The notes under the pieces were generated by a model. It ran no database searches and was not told where the DNA came from. It saw only the letters and a program-made list of their open reading frames with translations. A program made the translations under genes and the position numbers. A DNA stretch of 64,000 nucleotides from Burkholderia cepacia (GTDB lineage: Bacteria; Pseudomonadota; Gammaproteobacteria; Burkholderiales; Burkholderiaceae), in the NCBI RefSeq assembly GCF_001039005.1, contig NZ_LDWR01000004.1, positions 62,001 through 126,000 of the forward strand, in the 5' to 3' direction. Positions 26,218 through 34,058 of this stretch are shown here, one piece after another. The first letter of the stretch is position 1. Each line of letters starts with the position of its first letter.

Positions 26218-27294
26218 ATGGCTGAACCGATCCTCATCGGCGTGAACCTCGACGGCGTGCTCGAACACGACGGCCTGCCGCTGCCCGCGCCGGCCGAACG
26301 CTTCCGGATGATCGCCAGCGCCGGCGTGTTCGATTACGTCGAAAAGAACCCGGCGCGCGGCGAAGATCTGTCGCCGTATTTCGCGCTGGCCGAACGCCAC
26401 GCGCTGCCGATTCGCGTGATCGGCGGCATCTGGCGCGCCGGCCGCGACGACGCGCACGTGGCCGACCTCATCGATGCGGGCGCGCGCTTCGGCAGCACGG
26501 TGCTCAACTGCCAGCTGTACGCGCATCACGCGGACGGCCATCCGCTGTCGGACCGCGAAGTCGCCGATTTCTACCTGCGCGGCTATGAACGCGGCGAGCC
26601 GGCCGGCTGCCTGCCGAGCCTCGAAGTGCACGTCGACATGTGGAGCGAGGATTTCACGCGCATCGCGCGCGTCGCACGGCATGTCGAGCAGGCCGGTGCG
26701 CCGTTCCGGATCACGCTTGATCATTCGCACCTGCTGTTCAAGATCGGCAATCGCGCCGAACTCGAAGCATCGGGCATTCGCGAGCAGGTCGACAGCGGCC
26801 GCGTCGTGCTCGACCCCGCATCGCCCGCGGCCATCTACGCCGACTGGATCGCGCGCGGCTGGGTCCGTCATGCGCATGCGCGCAGCGTGATTCCGAACAA
26901 TCCGGACAACCGCTGGATGCGCCGCGCGGACGACAGGCCCGGGCGCGGCATCCAGTATCCGTTCGTCGCGCCCGCGCCGGGCGCCTGGCACGGCGAATGG
27001 TGCGCGGCGGCGCTCGACACGTGGAAGGCCGCGCTGCGCCAGTTGCTGCAAGCGCAGGTTCATGCGCGGCCGGCTCGCCTCGAGCAGATCAGTTGCGAGT
27101 TCATTCCGTTTCCGGACTACGGCGGCGGCGCGCGCTATTCGATCTTCGACAACAACGTCGCGTGCGCGCAATGGCTGCGCGATACGTGGCATGCGCTCGC
27201 CGCGCCGCCGGCGAACCTGCCGGCGGGCGACGTCGTGCGCGCCGGCACCCGATTCGAACCCAGCCCCACTCGAGACACGAGGACAGAACGATGA
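26218..27294 (+). CDS. TIM-barrel sugar isomerase-like protein, substrate unknown
   Basis: A 358-residue protein resembling xylose-isomerase-like TIM barrels. Candidate metal ligands are the Glu in SLEVHVDMW, the Asp and His in ITLDHSHLLFK and the His in RHAHARS. It is longer than IolE or IolI. I do not recognise an exact enzyme; an isomerase or epimerase on an inositol- or sugar-derived ketone fits the neighbours. AGGAGACG precedes the ATG. Its stop overlaps the start of the next gene (ATGA), so the two are translationally coupled. The candidate LacI operator lies just upstream. Confidence 0.85.
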   Translation: MAEPILIGVNLDGVLEHDGLPLPAPAERFRMIASAGVFDYVEKNPARGEDLSPYFALAERHALPIRVIGGIWRAGRDDAHVADLIDAGARFGSTVLNCQLYAHHADGHPLSDREVADFYLRGYERGEPAGCLPSLEVHVDMWSEDFTRIARVARHVEQAGAPFRITLDHSHLLFKIGNRAELEASGIREQVDSGRVVLDPASPAAIYADWIARGWVRHAHARSVIPNNPDNRWMRRADDRPGRGIQYPFVAPAPGAWHGEWCAAALDTWKAALRQLLQAQVHARPARLEQISCEFIPFPDYGGGARYSIFDNNVACAQWLRDTWHALAAPPANLPAGDVVRAGTRFEPSPTRDTRTER

Positions 27295-28118
27295 CGCAAG
27301 CCTTCCACTTTTCGCTGAACCGCATGAGCGCGCCGCGCCTGCCCCTCGACCGCTATGTCGCGCTGTGCCGGCGCCTCGGCATCGACACGATCGAGATCCG
27401 CAACGATCTCGACGGCGTCGAGATCGCCGACGGCACGCCGGCCGCCGCCGTGCGCGCGACGGCCGAAGCCGGCGGCGTGACGATCCTGACGATCAACGCG
27501 CTGCAGCGCTTCGAGCAATGGAACGCCGAGCGTGCGGACGAGGCGACCGCACTGGCCGATTACGCGGCGCACTGCGGCGCACGCGCGCTGGTGCTGTGCC
27601 CGACCAACAGCCGCGGCGACACGCGCGGTGCCGATATGCGCCATGCGGATCTCGTGAAGGCGCTGAAAGCGCTGAAGCCGATCCTCGACGCCCGCGGGCT
27701 GCTCGGCTTCATCGAGCCGCTCGGCTTCGAGGAGTGCGCGCTACGCCGCAAGTCGGACGCGGTGAAAGGCATCTACGACGCGGCGGGCGAACAGGTGTTC
27801 CGGCTCGTGCACGACACGTTCCACCATCACCTGTCGGGCGAGGACATCTTCTTCCCGAACCTGACGGGCCTCGTGCACATCTCGGGCGTCGAGGAAGACG
27901 ACCTGCCGGTCGACCAGATGCGCGACGGCCATCGCGTGCTGGTCGGCGGCGCCGACCGGCTCGGCAACCTCCGGCAATTGCGCGAGCTGCTCGAGCGCGG
28001 CTACCGCGGCGCGTTCTCGTTCGAGCCGTTCGCAAACGAAATCGCCGAAGCCGACGACATCGAAGACCGGCTGCGGGCCAGCATCGAATACGTGCGCGGC
28101 GAACTGGCGGATCGCTGA
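27291..28118 (+). CDS. Inosose isomerase-like TIM-barrel protein (IolI type)
   Basis: A 275-residue TIM barrel alike in length and layout to IolI (2-keto-myo-inositol isomerase): LCRRLGIDTIEIRNDLDG near residue 30, ITILTINALQRF near 63, and metal ligands at E142 (FIEPLGF), D175 and H178 (HDTFHHH), H196 (VHISGVE) and E245 (FSFEPFAN). IolI interconverts inosose isomers in inositol breakdown. The related IolE/MocC dehydratase family is an alternative reading. The gene overlaps the preceding one by four bases and is followed by the IolG-like gene after 70 bases. Confidence 0.88.
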   Translation: MTQAFHFSLNRMSAPRLPLDRYVALCRRLGIDTIEIRNDLDGVEIADGTPAAAVRATAEAGGVTILTINALQRFEQWNAERADEATALADYAAHCGARALVLCPTNSRGDTRGADMRHADLVKALKALKPILDARGLLGFIEPLGFEECALRRKSDAVKGIYDAAGEQVFRLVHDTFHHHLSGEDIFFPNLTGLVHISGVEEDDLPVDQMRDGHRVLVGGADRLGNLRQLRELLERGYRGAFSFEPFANEIAEADDIEDRLRASIEYVRGELADR

Positions 28119-28188
28119 CCGTCGCCACGGTGCGCGCCGACACGAGCCGCGCACCGACAGAAGACAACCCACTCAACAGGAGAACGGA

Positions 28189-29175
28189 ATGATCGAATTC
28201 GCTTTGTTCGGCGCGGGAAGAATCGGCAAGATCCACGCGGCGAATCTCGCACGCCATCCGGGCGCGACACTTCGCTACGTGATCGACCGCCATGCGCCGT
28301 CGGCCGAAGCGCTCGCGCACGCACACGGCGCGCAGGTCGCCGACATCGATCGCGCGCTCGGCGATGCGGCCGTGCAAGCGGTCGTGATCGCGTCGAGCAC
28401 CGACACACATGCGGACCTGATCGTCGCGGCCGCGAACGCGGGCAAGGCCGTGTTCTGCGAGAAGCCGGTCGACCTGAGCGTCGAGCGCTCGCGCGCATGC
28501 GCGGACGTCGTCCGGCGCAACGGTGTGACCTGCATGCTCGGCTTCCAGCGCCGCTTCGACCCGACATTCGCCGCGCTGAAGGCGCGCGTCGAGCGCGGCG
28601 AAATCGGCGCGCCGGAAATGCTGATCGTCACGAGCCGCGACCCGGGCGCGCCGCCCGCCGACTACATCCGCAGCTCGGGCGGCATCTTCAAGGACATGCT
28701 GATTCACGACTTCGACGTGTTCCGCTGGATCCTCGGCGACGAAGCGCAGACGCTGCACGCGACAGGTAGCTGCCTGACCGACCCGGCCGTGCTCGATGCC
28801 GGCGATATCGATTCGACCGCCGTGACGATCCGCACGCGGCGCGGGCTGCTGTGCCAGATCAACACGTCGCGGCGCGCCGCGTACGGCTACGACCAGCGCT
28901 TCGAGCTGCTCGGCAGCAACGGGATGCTGCAGGCCGGCAACGTGCGGCCGACCGAAGTAAGCGCGTGGCTCGCGGGCGGCATCGCGACGGACGTGCCGGA
29001 GCCGTTTTTCCTCGAACGCTACCGGCATGCGTACGCGGCCGAGATCGCGCACTTCGTCGACGCGCTGCGCGACGGCACGCCGGTCAGGACGACGATCGAC
29101 GACGGGCTCGCCGCGCTCGAGCTGGCCGAGGCCGCGATGACGTCGTGGAAAACGGGGCGCGTGATCGAGATGTGA
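28189..29175 (+). CDS. iolG: Inositol 2-dehydrogenase-like oxidoreductase (Gfo/Idh/MocA family)
   Basis: A 328-residue NAD(P)-dependent dehydrogenase. The Rossmann motif FGAGRIGKIHAANL is at residues 7-20, the family lysine is in CEKPVDLS (K92), and substrate-side residues lie in GFQRRFDP and FKDMLIHDFDVFRW. Length and motifs match IolG, which oxidises myo-inositol to 2-keto-myo-inositol; relatives act on scyllo-inositol or inosamines. AGGAGAACGG precedes the ATG. It is the last gene of the rightward half of the cluster. No iolC, iolB, iolD or inositol transporter gene is nearby, so only part of the pathway is here. Confidence 0.9.
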   Translation: MIEFALFGAGRIGKIHAANLARHPGATLRYVIDRHAPSAEALAHAHGAQVADIDRALGDAAVQAVVIASSTDTHADLIVAAANAGKAVFCEKPVDLSVERSRACADVVRRNGVTCMLGFQRRFDPTFAALKARVERGEIGAPEMLIVTSRDPGAPPADYIRSSGGIFKDMLIHDFDVFRWILGDEAQTLHATGSCLTDPAVLDAGDIDSTAVTIRTRRGLLCQINTSRRAAYGYDQRFELLGSNGMLQAGNVRPTEVSAWLAGGIATDVPEPFFLERYRHAYAAEIAHFVDALRDGTPVRTTIDDGLAALELAEAAMTSWKTGRVIEM

Positions 29176-29379
29176 CGAAAGCGGCGGCGGCCCGCGCAAG
29201 CAGGCCACCGCCGTACGACCGCCCCGCGGCGCGCGGGCGCGATCGGCAGCACACCTGTACGAAATGCGGCGACCGTCCGGCGCATCGGGCATATTTGCCG
29301 AAACGCCGCTCGGCATGCGCGTGAAAGCACGTATCATTGCGAGATGCTCGGCGTCGCCGACACCCGCTTTTTCACCATC

Positions 29380-30066
29380 ATGCTCGATCACCTCATCTGT
29401 GACTGCGACGGCGTGCTCGTCGACAGCGAAGTCATCGCCGACCGCGTGCTGCTCGAGACGCTGTCCGCCACGTTCCCGAACATCGATTTCGAAGCTGCCG
29501 CGAAGTCGGCGTTCGGCCAGCAGACGTCGCGCTTCCTCGCCGGGCTCGAATCCCGCTTCGGGATCGAAACGCCCGCCAACTTCATCGAGACCATCGAGCA
29601 CAACATCGAGATCGCGCTGGCGCAATCGCTCGCGCCGATCACCGGCGTGCGCGACGCGCTGCTGAAGGTCAGCCTGCCGGCGGCCGTCGTGTCGAACAGC
29701 CGGCTCGTGCGCGTGCGCAACTCGTTGAAGCGCGCCTCGCTCACCGAGATCTTCGGCGACCGCGTGTTCAGTTCCGAGCAAGTATCGCGGCCGAAGCCCT
29801 ACCCCGACGTCTACCTGCATGCGGCGCAAACGCTCGGCGTCGCGCCGGAGCGCTGCATTGTCGTCGAGGACAGCGTGTCGGGGCTGAATGCCGCGCGCGC
29901 GGCGGGGATGAAGACGATCGCGTTCGTCGGCGCGAGCCACATCCCCGACAACTACGCGGACGCGCTGCGCGCGATGGGCATCACGCGGATCATGCGCAAG
30001 ATGGACGAACTGCCGTCGCTCGTCGAAGCCGGCATGCGCGGTGAATTCGGCGACGTGCAGTCGTAA
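29380..30066 (+). CDS. HAD-superfamily hydrolase (subfamily IA)
   Basis: A 228-residue phosphatase-like protein. Motif I is DCDGVLVDSE (residues 7-16), motif II is VVSNSRL near 105-111, motif III is the Lys in SRPKPYPDVY and motif IV is VVEDSVSGLNAARAAG. It resembles beta-phosphoglucomutase and YieH-like sugar phosphatases; the substrate is unknown. No good ribosome site precedes this ATG; another in-frame ATG at 29344 would add 12 residues (MLGVADTRFFTI). It follows the inositol-type genes by about 200 bases and may or may not belong to them. A large palindrome follows downstream. Confidence 0.87.
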   Translation: MLDHLICDCDGVLVDSEVIADRVLLETLSATFPNIDFEAAAKSAFGQQTSRFLAGLESRFGIETPANFIETIEHNIEIALAQSLAPITGVRDALLKVSLPAAVVSNSRLVRVRNSLKRASLTEIFGDRVFSSEQVSRPKPYPDVYLHAAQTLGVAPERCIVVEDSVSGLNAARAAGMKTIAFVGASHIPDNYADALRAMGITRIMRKMDELPSLVEAGMRGEFGDVQS

Positions 30067-30213
30067 ACGTAGCGCGACGGCACGTCGTTGATCGACAAAC
30101 CGTCGCAAACGAAATGCGCCGTGCAGCGCGGCAAGGGCAGCGGGATGCTGCAGGAACGGAAGCCGGCCGGCCAATTGCCGGACTTGATCAGCAGGACACG
30201 TCGTCAGTGTAAT

Positions 30214-30264
30214 GCCCGGCGTGAAGCCGGGCTCGCTGTGCTGGCGCCCGGCTTCACGCCGGGC
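30214..30264. repeat. Nested 19-bp inverted repeat, probable bidirectional terminator
   Basis: GCCCGGCGTGAAGCCGGGC (30214-30232) is repeated perfectly in inverse at 30246-30264, with 13 bases between. Each arm is also a hairpin by itself (GCCCGGC / GCCGGGC, 5-base loop). It lies between the converging HAD and 77-residue genes, ten bases past the stop of the latter. No U tract follows on either strand. Confidence 0.65.
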
Positions 30265-30273
30265 CATCGGCAC

Positions 30274-30507
30274 TTAACGCAGCCATTCTCGCGGAATCTC
30301 CGGCGGGGTGTAGCCGTCCGGAAACATGTAGATGAAATAGCGGCCGCGCGAGCCGCCAACCGCCGCCCCCGGCCAAACGCCACGCTGTGCCGTATCCTCG
30401 CGGGCCGCGCTCCGCGCATCGATGGTGCCTGCCGGCAACTGAATCGTGTTCTGGCCGCCTGCCCCGCCACCGACGCACGCGCGTTCCGTCACGTTGATTG
30501 TTCGCAC
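30274..30507 (-). CDS. Small protein of unknown function (77 aa)
   Basis: A GTG-started gene with AGG six bases upstream and a TAA stop. The protein begins MRTINVTERACVGGGAGG, has an Ala/Arg/Gly-rich middle and ends in an aromatic- and proline-rich segment (YFIYMFPDGYTPPEIPREW). Third-position GC preference and the non-random tail suggest it is real. No family is recognised. The GGGAGG stretch near residue 13 could recall a leader-peptide cleavage site, but no peptide-maturation or export gene is near. It is flanked by the nested palindrome downstream. Confidence 0.5.
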   Translation of the reverse strand: MRTINVTERACVGGGAGGQNTIQLPAGTIDARSAAREDTAQRGVWPGAAVGGSRGRYFIYMFPDGYTPPEIPREWLR

Positions 30508-30693
30508 GATTTGCCTACCTCTGTTGGTTCGTGATCGACCCCGTGCGCGGTCGTCACGGGCTCCCGTGCAAGCACGGCACCACGAACCGGACTGTCGGTG
30601 CGCAATGCCGTCGAGCCCGGTCGAGTATAGGTAGCGATCCGGAAGCCGAACATCACCGAATCTCCAGATTTCGGAGCCCGCGCGGCCATCCGG

Positions 30694-31404
30694 CTACGCT
30701 TCGCTCAGGCAGCCTTCGCGTGCAGCAGCCAGCGCCTCGCGGAACTCGACGAGCTCCGCGATCGTCAGCATCGGCAGGCCGTGCCGTTGCGCGAAACGCG
30801 CGACATCATCGCCGCGCGTCATCGTGCCATCCGGATTCATCAGCTCGCACAGCACGCCGGCCGGCTTCAGGCCCGCAAGGATCGACAGGTCGACCGTGCC
30901 TTCGGTGTGACCGCGGCGCGCCAGCACGCCACCCGGTTGCGCACGCAACGGAAACACGTGACCCGGACGCACGATGTCGTGCGGCTTCGCGTTTTCTGCG
31001 ATCGCCGCGCGGATCGTCGTCACACGGTCGGCCGCGGATACGCCCGTATGCACGCCTTCGCGTGCCTCGATCGATACGGTGAACGCGGTGCCGTTGCGGC
31101 TCTCGTTGGTCTGCACCATCGGCGGCAGCTCGAGCGCGCGCACCGTGTCGTCGGTCAGGCACAGGCACACGATGCCGCTGCACTCGCGGATCAGCAGCGC
31201 CATCGTCTCGGGCGTGATGCGCTCGGCGGCAACGATCAGGTCGGCCTCGTTCTCGCGGTCGTGGTCATCCTGCAGCACGACCGCACGGCCCGCGCGCATG
31301 GCGTCGAGCGCAGCGGCGATGCGCGGCGGCACCGGTTCGGAATCCAGCAAAGGGAGATCGGCAAAGGCGTCGGCGGGTGCCGACGAAACGGACATCAAGG
31401 ACAT
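30694..31404 (-). CDS. ribB: 3,4-dihydroxy-2-butanone 4-phosphate synthase
   Basis: A 236-residue RibB enzyme, converting ribulose 5-phosphate to 3,4-dihydroxy-2-butanone 4-phosphate for riboflavin. Signature parts are [20 protein letters not shown] near residue 45, [28 protein letters not shown] near 110-135 and [16 protein letters not shown]. There is no fused GTP cyclohydrolase II domain, so this is a stand-alone ribB. GAGGAG precedes the ATG at 31404. An FMN riboswitch lies about 125 bases upstream on the same strand, so expression falls when FMN is plentiful. Confidence 0.97.
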   Translation of the reverse strand: MSLMSVSSAPADAFADLPLLDSEPVPPRIAAALDAMRAGRAVVLQDDHDRENEADLIVAAERITPETMALLIRECSGIVCLCLTDDTVRALELPPMVQTNESRNGTAFTVSIEAREGVHTGVSAADRVTTIRAAIAENAKPHDIVRPGHVFPLRAQPGGVLARRGHTEGTVDLSILAGLKPAGVLCELMNPDGTMTRGDDVARFAQRHGLPMLTIAELVEFREALAAAREGCLSEA

Positions 31405-31528
31405 GTGAAACGCTCCTCGCAAATACGATTTGGGCGAAAAACGTTTCAGGGCATTGCAAACAGACAGAACGACAACCCGTTTCGCAAGTAGCGCGAAGCG
31501 GCCCTGGCGGACATGACTATCTGCACAT

Positions 31529-31667
31529 CTTCTCTCATCCGGACTATGACCGTCGGCTCTGGCATTCGACCAGATCTGCTGACCCCGCGCGAATGCGCGG
31601 GCGCTCGCGGGCTCGCCGGCTTACGCCAGCCTACCGCCGGTGGGGAATTTCGCCCCGCCCTGAAGAC
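31529..31667 (-). promoter_or_regulatory. FMN riboswitch (RFN element)
   Basis: Read on the minus strand, the conserved blocks appear in order: CAGGGCGGGGCGAAATTCCC, CACCGGCGGTA, AGCCCGCGAGC, a variable GC-rich stem, then CCGACGGTCATAGTCCGGAT and GAGAGAAGA. This is the full FMN aptamer. It leads into ribB after a leader of about 125 bases. I see no clear poly-U terminator in that leader, so control of translation initiation is likely. Confidence 0.96.
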
Positions 31668-31857
31668 GCACTGATTGCCGGATGGGGACTGCCCATCGTC
31701 GGCGGGCCAAGCATACAACAGCTGCGCGCGCGGCGCAGCGAACCACATCGATAACCTTACTGACGACTCCGTCTAACGGCATCGTCCAAACGGCCGACGG
31801 CCCGGGTGCGACCCCGCCCGAGGCAGGGACAGCGTCCGTTCCGTGCGGCCTGCGCGG

Positions 31858-32541
31858 TCAGCCGGCCGCGTGCGCCGCATCGGGCACGAGCCAGCGCGGC
31901 GGCACCTCGGGGCTCACCGTCACGCGAAACGCGCGCGCCTCGCTGTCGCCCGGGTTGCGCAGGCTGTACGGCTGGTCGGCATCGAACACGATCGCGTCGC
32001 CGGTCGCGAGCAACTGGCGGCGATCATGCACGCTGACTTCGAGCGTGCCTTCGCTGACGACGAGGTTGACGGTCGTGCCGGGCGCGCGGCGTGCGCCGGG
32101 CTCCGTATGCAGCGGTGCGATCCGCAGTTCGTGGAACTCGGCCGCGGCCGGTTCGCCTTCCGGATACAGCGCGCGCGCCGAGAAGCGGCCGTTCGAGCTG
32201 ACGACGCGCGACGCGCGCTCGGCCGCCAAGTGCTCGAAGCCGTTCACCGCGTGGCGGCGCAGGAACGCGGCGACCGACACCTTCAGCGCCGCGGCGATCT
32301 TGCAGAGCACCTTGATCGACGGCACGCTGCGCGCCGACTCGATCTGCGCGAGCATCGCACGCGACACGCCGGACAACCGCGCGAGCGCATCGAGCGACAG
32401 TTGCCGCTCGGCACGCAACCGCGCGAGGTTCACGCCGACGACCTGTTCGAGGACATCGAGCGACGCGGACGCCCGCGCGTCGGCGGCGTTGCCGGACTCG
32501 AAGGAAGACACGTCGCGCACGAGCGCCAGGGATGAAGACAT
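31858..32541 (-). CDS. XRE-family regulator with C-terminal cupin domain
   Basis: A 227-residue protein: an XRE helix-turn-helix at about residues 36-92 (LARLRAERQLSLDALARLSGVSRAMLAQIES) and a small cupin barrel at about 140-210 (TTVNLVVSEGTLEVSV, LATGDAIVFDADQPYSLRNPG). Such HTH-cupin proteins often control amino-acid or polyamine genes, but the ligand here is unknown. It lies downstream of the MFS gene on the same strand with a 195-bp gap, so it may be transcribed separately. Confidence 0.9.
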   Translation of the reverse strand: MSSSLALVRDVSSFESGNAADARASASLDVLEQVVGVNLARLRAERQLSLDALARLSGVSRAMLAQIESARSVPSIKVLCKIAAALKVSVAAFLRRHAVNGFEHLAAERASRVVSSNGRFSARALYPEGEPAAAEFHELRIAPLHTEPGARRAPGTTVNLVVSEGTLEVSVHDRRQLLATGDAIVFDADQPYSLRNPGDSEARAFRVTVSPEVPPRWLVPDAAHAAG

Positions 32542-32736
32542 AGCATTGCCTCCGGGCCGCTGCGCGGCCCTGCGTATGGGGTAAGCCGGGATCGGAATCG
32601 GGTTGCGCCAGCAATGGCGCGTATCGAGACGCTATCACCCGGCCTTGCGCGGGCAAACGAAGTTATCTTCACACCGTTATCAGCATCGCGGAGGAATGCG
32701 TTCCTCGCGAACCTTTTCCTGCCGCTATGGCGCCGC

Positions 32737-33912
32737 TCATTGCGGCGCCGGCGCCGCACCGCGTGCCGGACCGCGCGCATCGAGCCGCATCGCGAACCAC
32801 GTGACGACGAGCGCCGCGAACGTCACCGCGACGGCGACCCACGGCAGCGCATCGAGCGCGAAGCCGTGCTCCAGCGCGAGGCCGCCGAGCCACGCGCCGC
32901 CCGCGTTGCCGACGTTGAATGCGCCGATATTCAGTGTCGACGCGAGATGCGGCGCGCTCGCGGCCTTCTCGACCACGCGCGCCTGCAGCGGCGGCACCGT
33001 CGCGAACGCGGCGATCCCCCACACGAACACCGTGACGGCGGCCGCGACCGGCAGGTGGCTCGTCTTCGCGAACACGGCCATCACGGCCATCAGCGCGACG
33101 AGGATCGCGATCAGCGACGGCATCAGCGCGCGGTCGGCGAGCTTGCCGCCGAGCGTGTTGCCGACCGTCAGTCCCGCGCCGAACAGCACGAGGATCAGCG
33201 CGACCGCGCGCGGCGAGAAGCCCGACACGGTTTCGAGAATCGGCGCGATATACGTGAACACGACGAACACGCCGCCGAAGCCGAGCACGGTCATCAGCAG
33301 CGCGAGCCACACCTGCGGCTCCTTCAGTACGCGCACCTCGTGGCCGAGGCCGACCGGTCCGCTGTCGTGGCGGTTCGGCACGAGCGCGGCGACGCCGCCG
33401 AGCGCCAGCACGCCGAGCGCGGCGACGATCCAGAACGACGCGCGCCAGCCGAGCAGCTGGCCGACGAAGGTGCCGAACGGCACGCCGAGCACGTTCGACA
33501 GCGTGAGCCCCGTGAACATCAGCGCGATCGCGCTCGCGCGCTTGTCGGCCGGCACGAGCGACGCGGCCACGACCGCGCCGATCCCGAAGAACGACCCGTG
33601 CGCGAACGACGTGACGACACGCGCGACCATCAGCATCGCGTAGCCGGACGCGGTGGCGCACAGCACGTTGCCGACGATGAAGATCGCCATCAGCAACTGC
33701 AGCGCGGCCTTGCGCGGCATGCGGCTCGTCAGCACCGCGAGGAGCGGCGCGCCGACCGCGACGCCGAGCGCGTAACCCGTGACGAGCAGGCCGGCCGACG
33801 GCAGCGACACGGCGAGGTCGTGCGCGACTTCGGGCAGCAGGCCCATGATGATGAATTCGGTGGTGCCGATGGCAAAGGCGCTGATCGCAAGCGCCAGTAA
33901 CGGAATGGGCAT
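32737..33912 (-). CDS. MFS transporter, DHA1 drug/arabinose efflux type
   Basis: A 391-residue protein with about twelve membrane segments. ALAISAFAIGTTEFIIMGLLPEVAHDL at the N-terminus and GYALGVAVGAP are characteristic of AraJ/YdhP-like members of the DHA1 family (proton-driven export of sugars or drugs). The substrate is unknown. The start at 33912 has GGAG upstream and places the first helix correctly; a longer 18-residue 5' extension was rejected. It is divergent from a LysR gene that probably controls it. Confidence 0.92.
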   Translation of the reverse strand: MPIPLLALAISAFAIGTTEFIIMGLLPEVAHDLAVSLPSAGLLVTGYALGVAVGAPLLAVLTSRMPRKAALQLLMAIFIVGNVLCATASGYAMLMVARVVTSFAHGSFFGIGAVVAASLVPADKRASAIALMFTGLTLSNVLGVPFGTFVGQLLGWRASFWIVAALGVLALGGVAALVPNRHDSGPVGLGHEVRVLKEPQVWLALLMTVLGFGGVFVVFTYIAPILETVSGFSPRAVALILVLFGAGLTVGNTLGGKLADRALMPSLIAILVALMAVMAVFAKTSHLPVAAAVTVFVWGIAAFATVPPLQARVVEKAASAPHLASTLNIGAFNVGNAGGAWLGGLALEHGFALDALPWVAVAVTFAALVVTWFAMRLDARGPARGAAPAPQ

Positions 33913-34024
33913 GACGTTCTCCGGAGGGCGGCGGACGCGGCGCCCGGTCGGTGCCGCACCGCACAAAATGCGGGATGTGCGCGCATTGTCCCGAAGACGC
34001 CTATATTTGATAATTGGCGTGGCG

Positions 34025-34041
34025 TTTGAACCATTTTCAAA
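34025..34041. promoter_or_regulatory. Inverted repeat in the MFS/LysR divergent gap
   Basis: TTTGAA (34025-34030) and TTCAAA (34036-34041) form a perfect 6-5-6 palindrome, just before the LysR start and within an AT-rich patch of the gap. It is a plausible binding site for the LysR protein. Confidence 0.42.
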
Positions 34042-34058
34042 TAATTTTGGAAAATCGA

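Noticed and set aside
27709-30273. An 854-codon minus-strand frame across the isomerase, dehydrogenase and HAD genes
   Set aside because: It crosses several genes with strong motifs on the other strand; its composition (Arg, Ala, Asp, Val) is that of an antisense frame.
32741-32758. An 18-bp perfect palindrome (TGCGGCGCCGGCGCCGCA) at the end of the MFS gene
   Set aside because: It encodes the Gly-Ala-Ala-Pro-Ala-Pro tail and is explained by GC-rich codons; no U tract follows.
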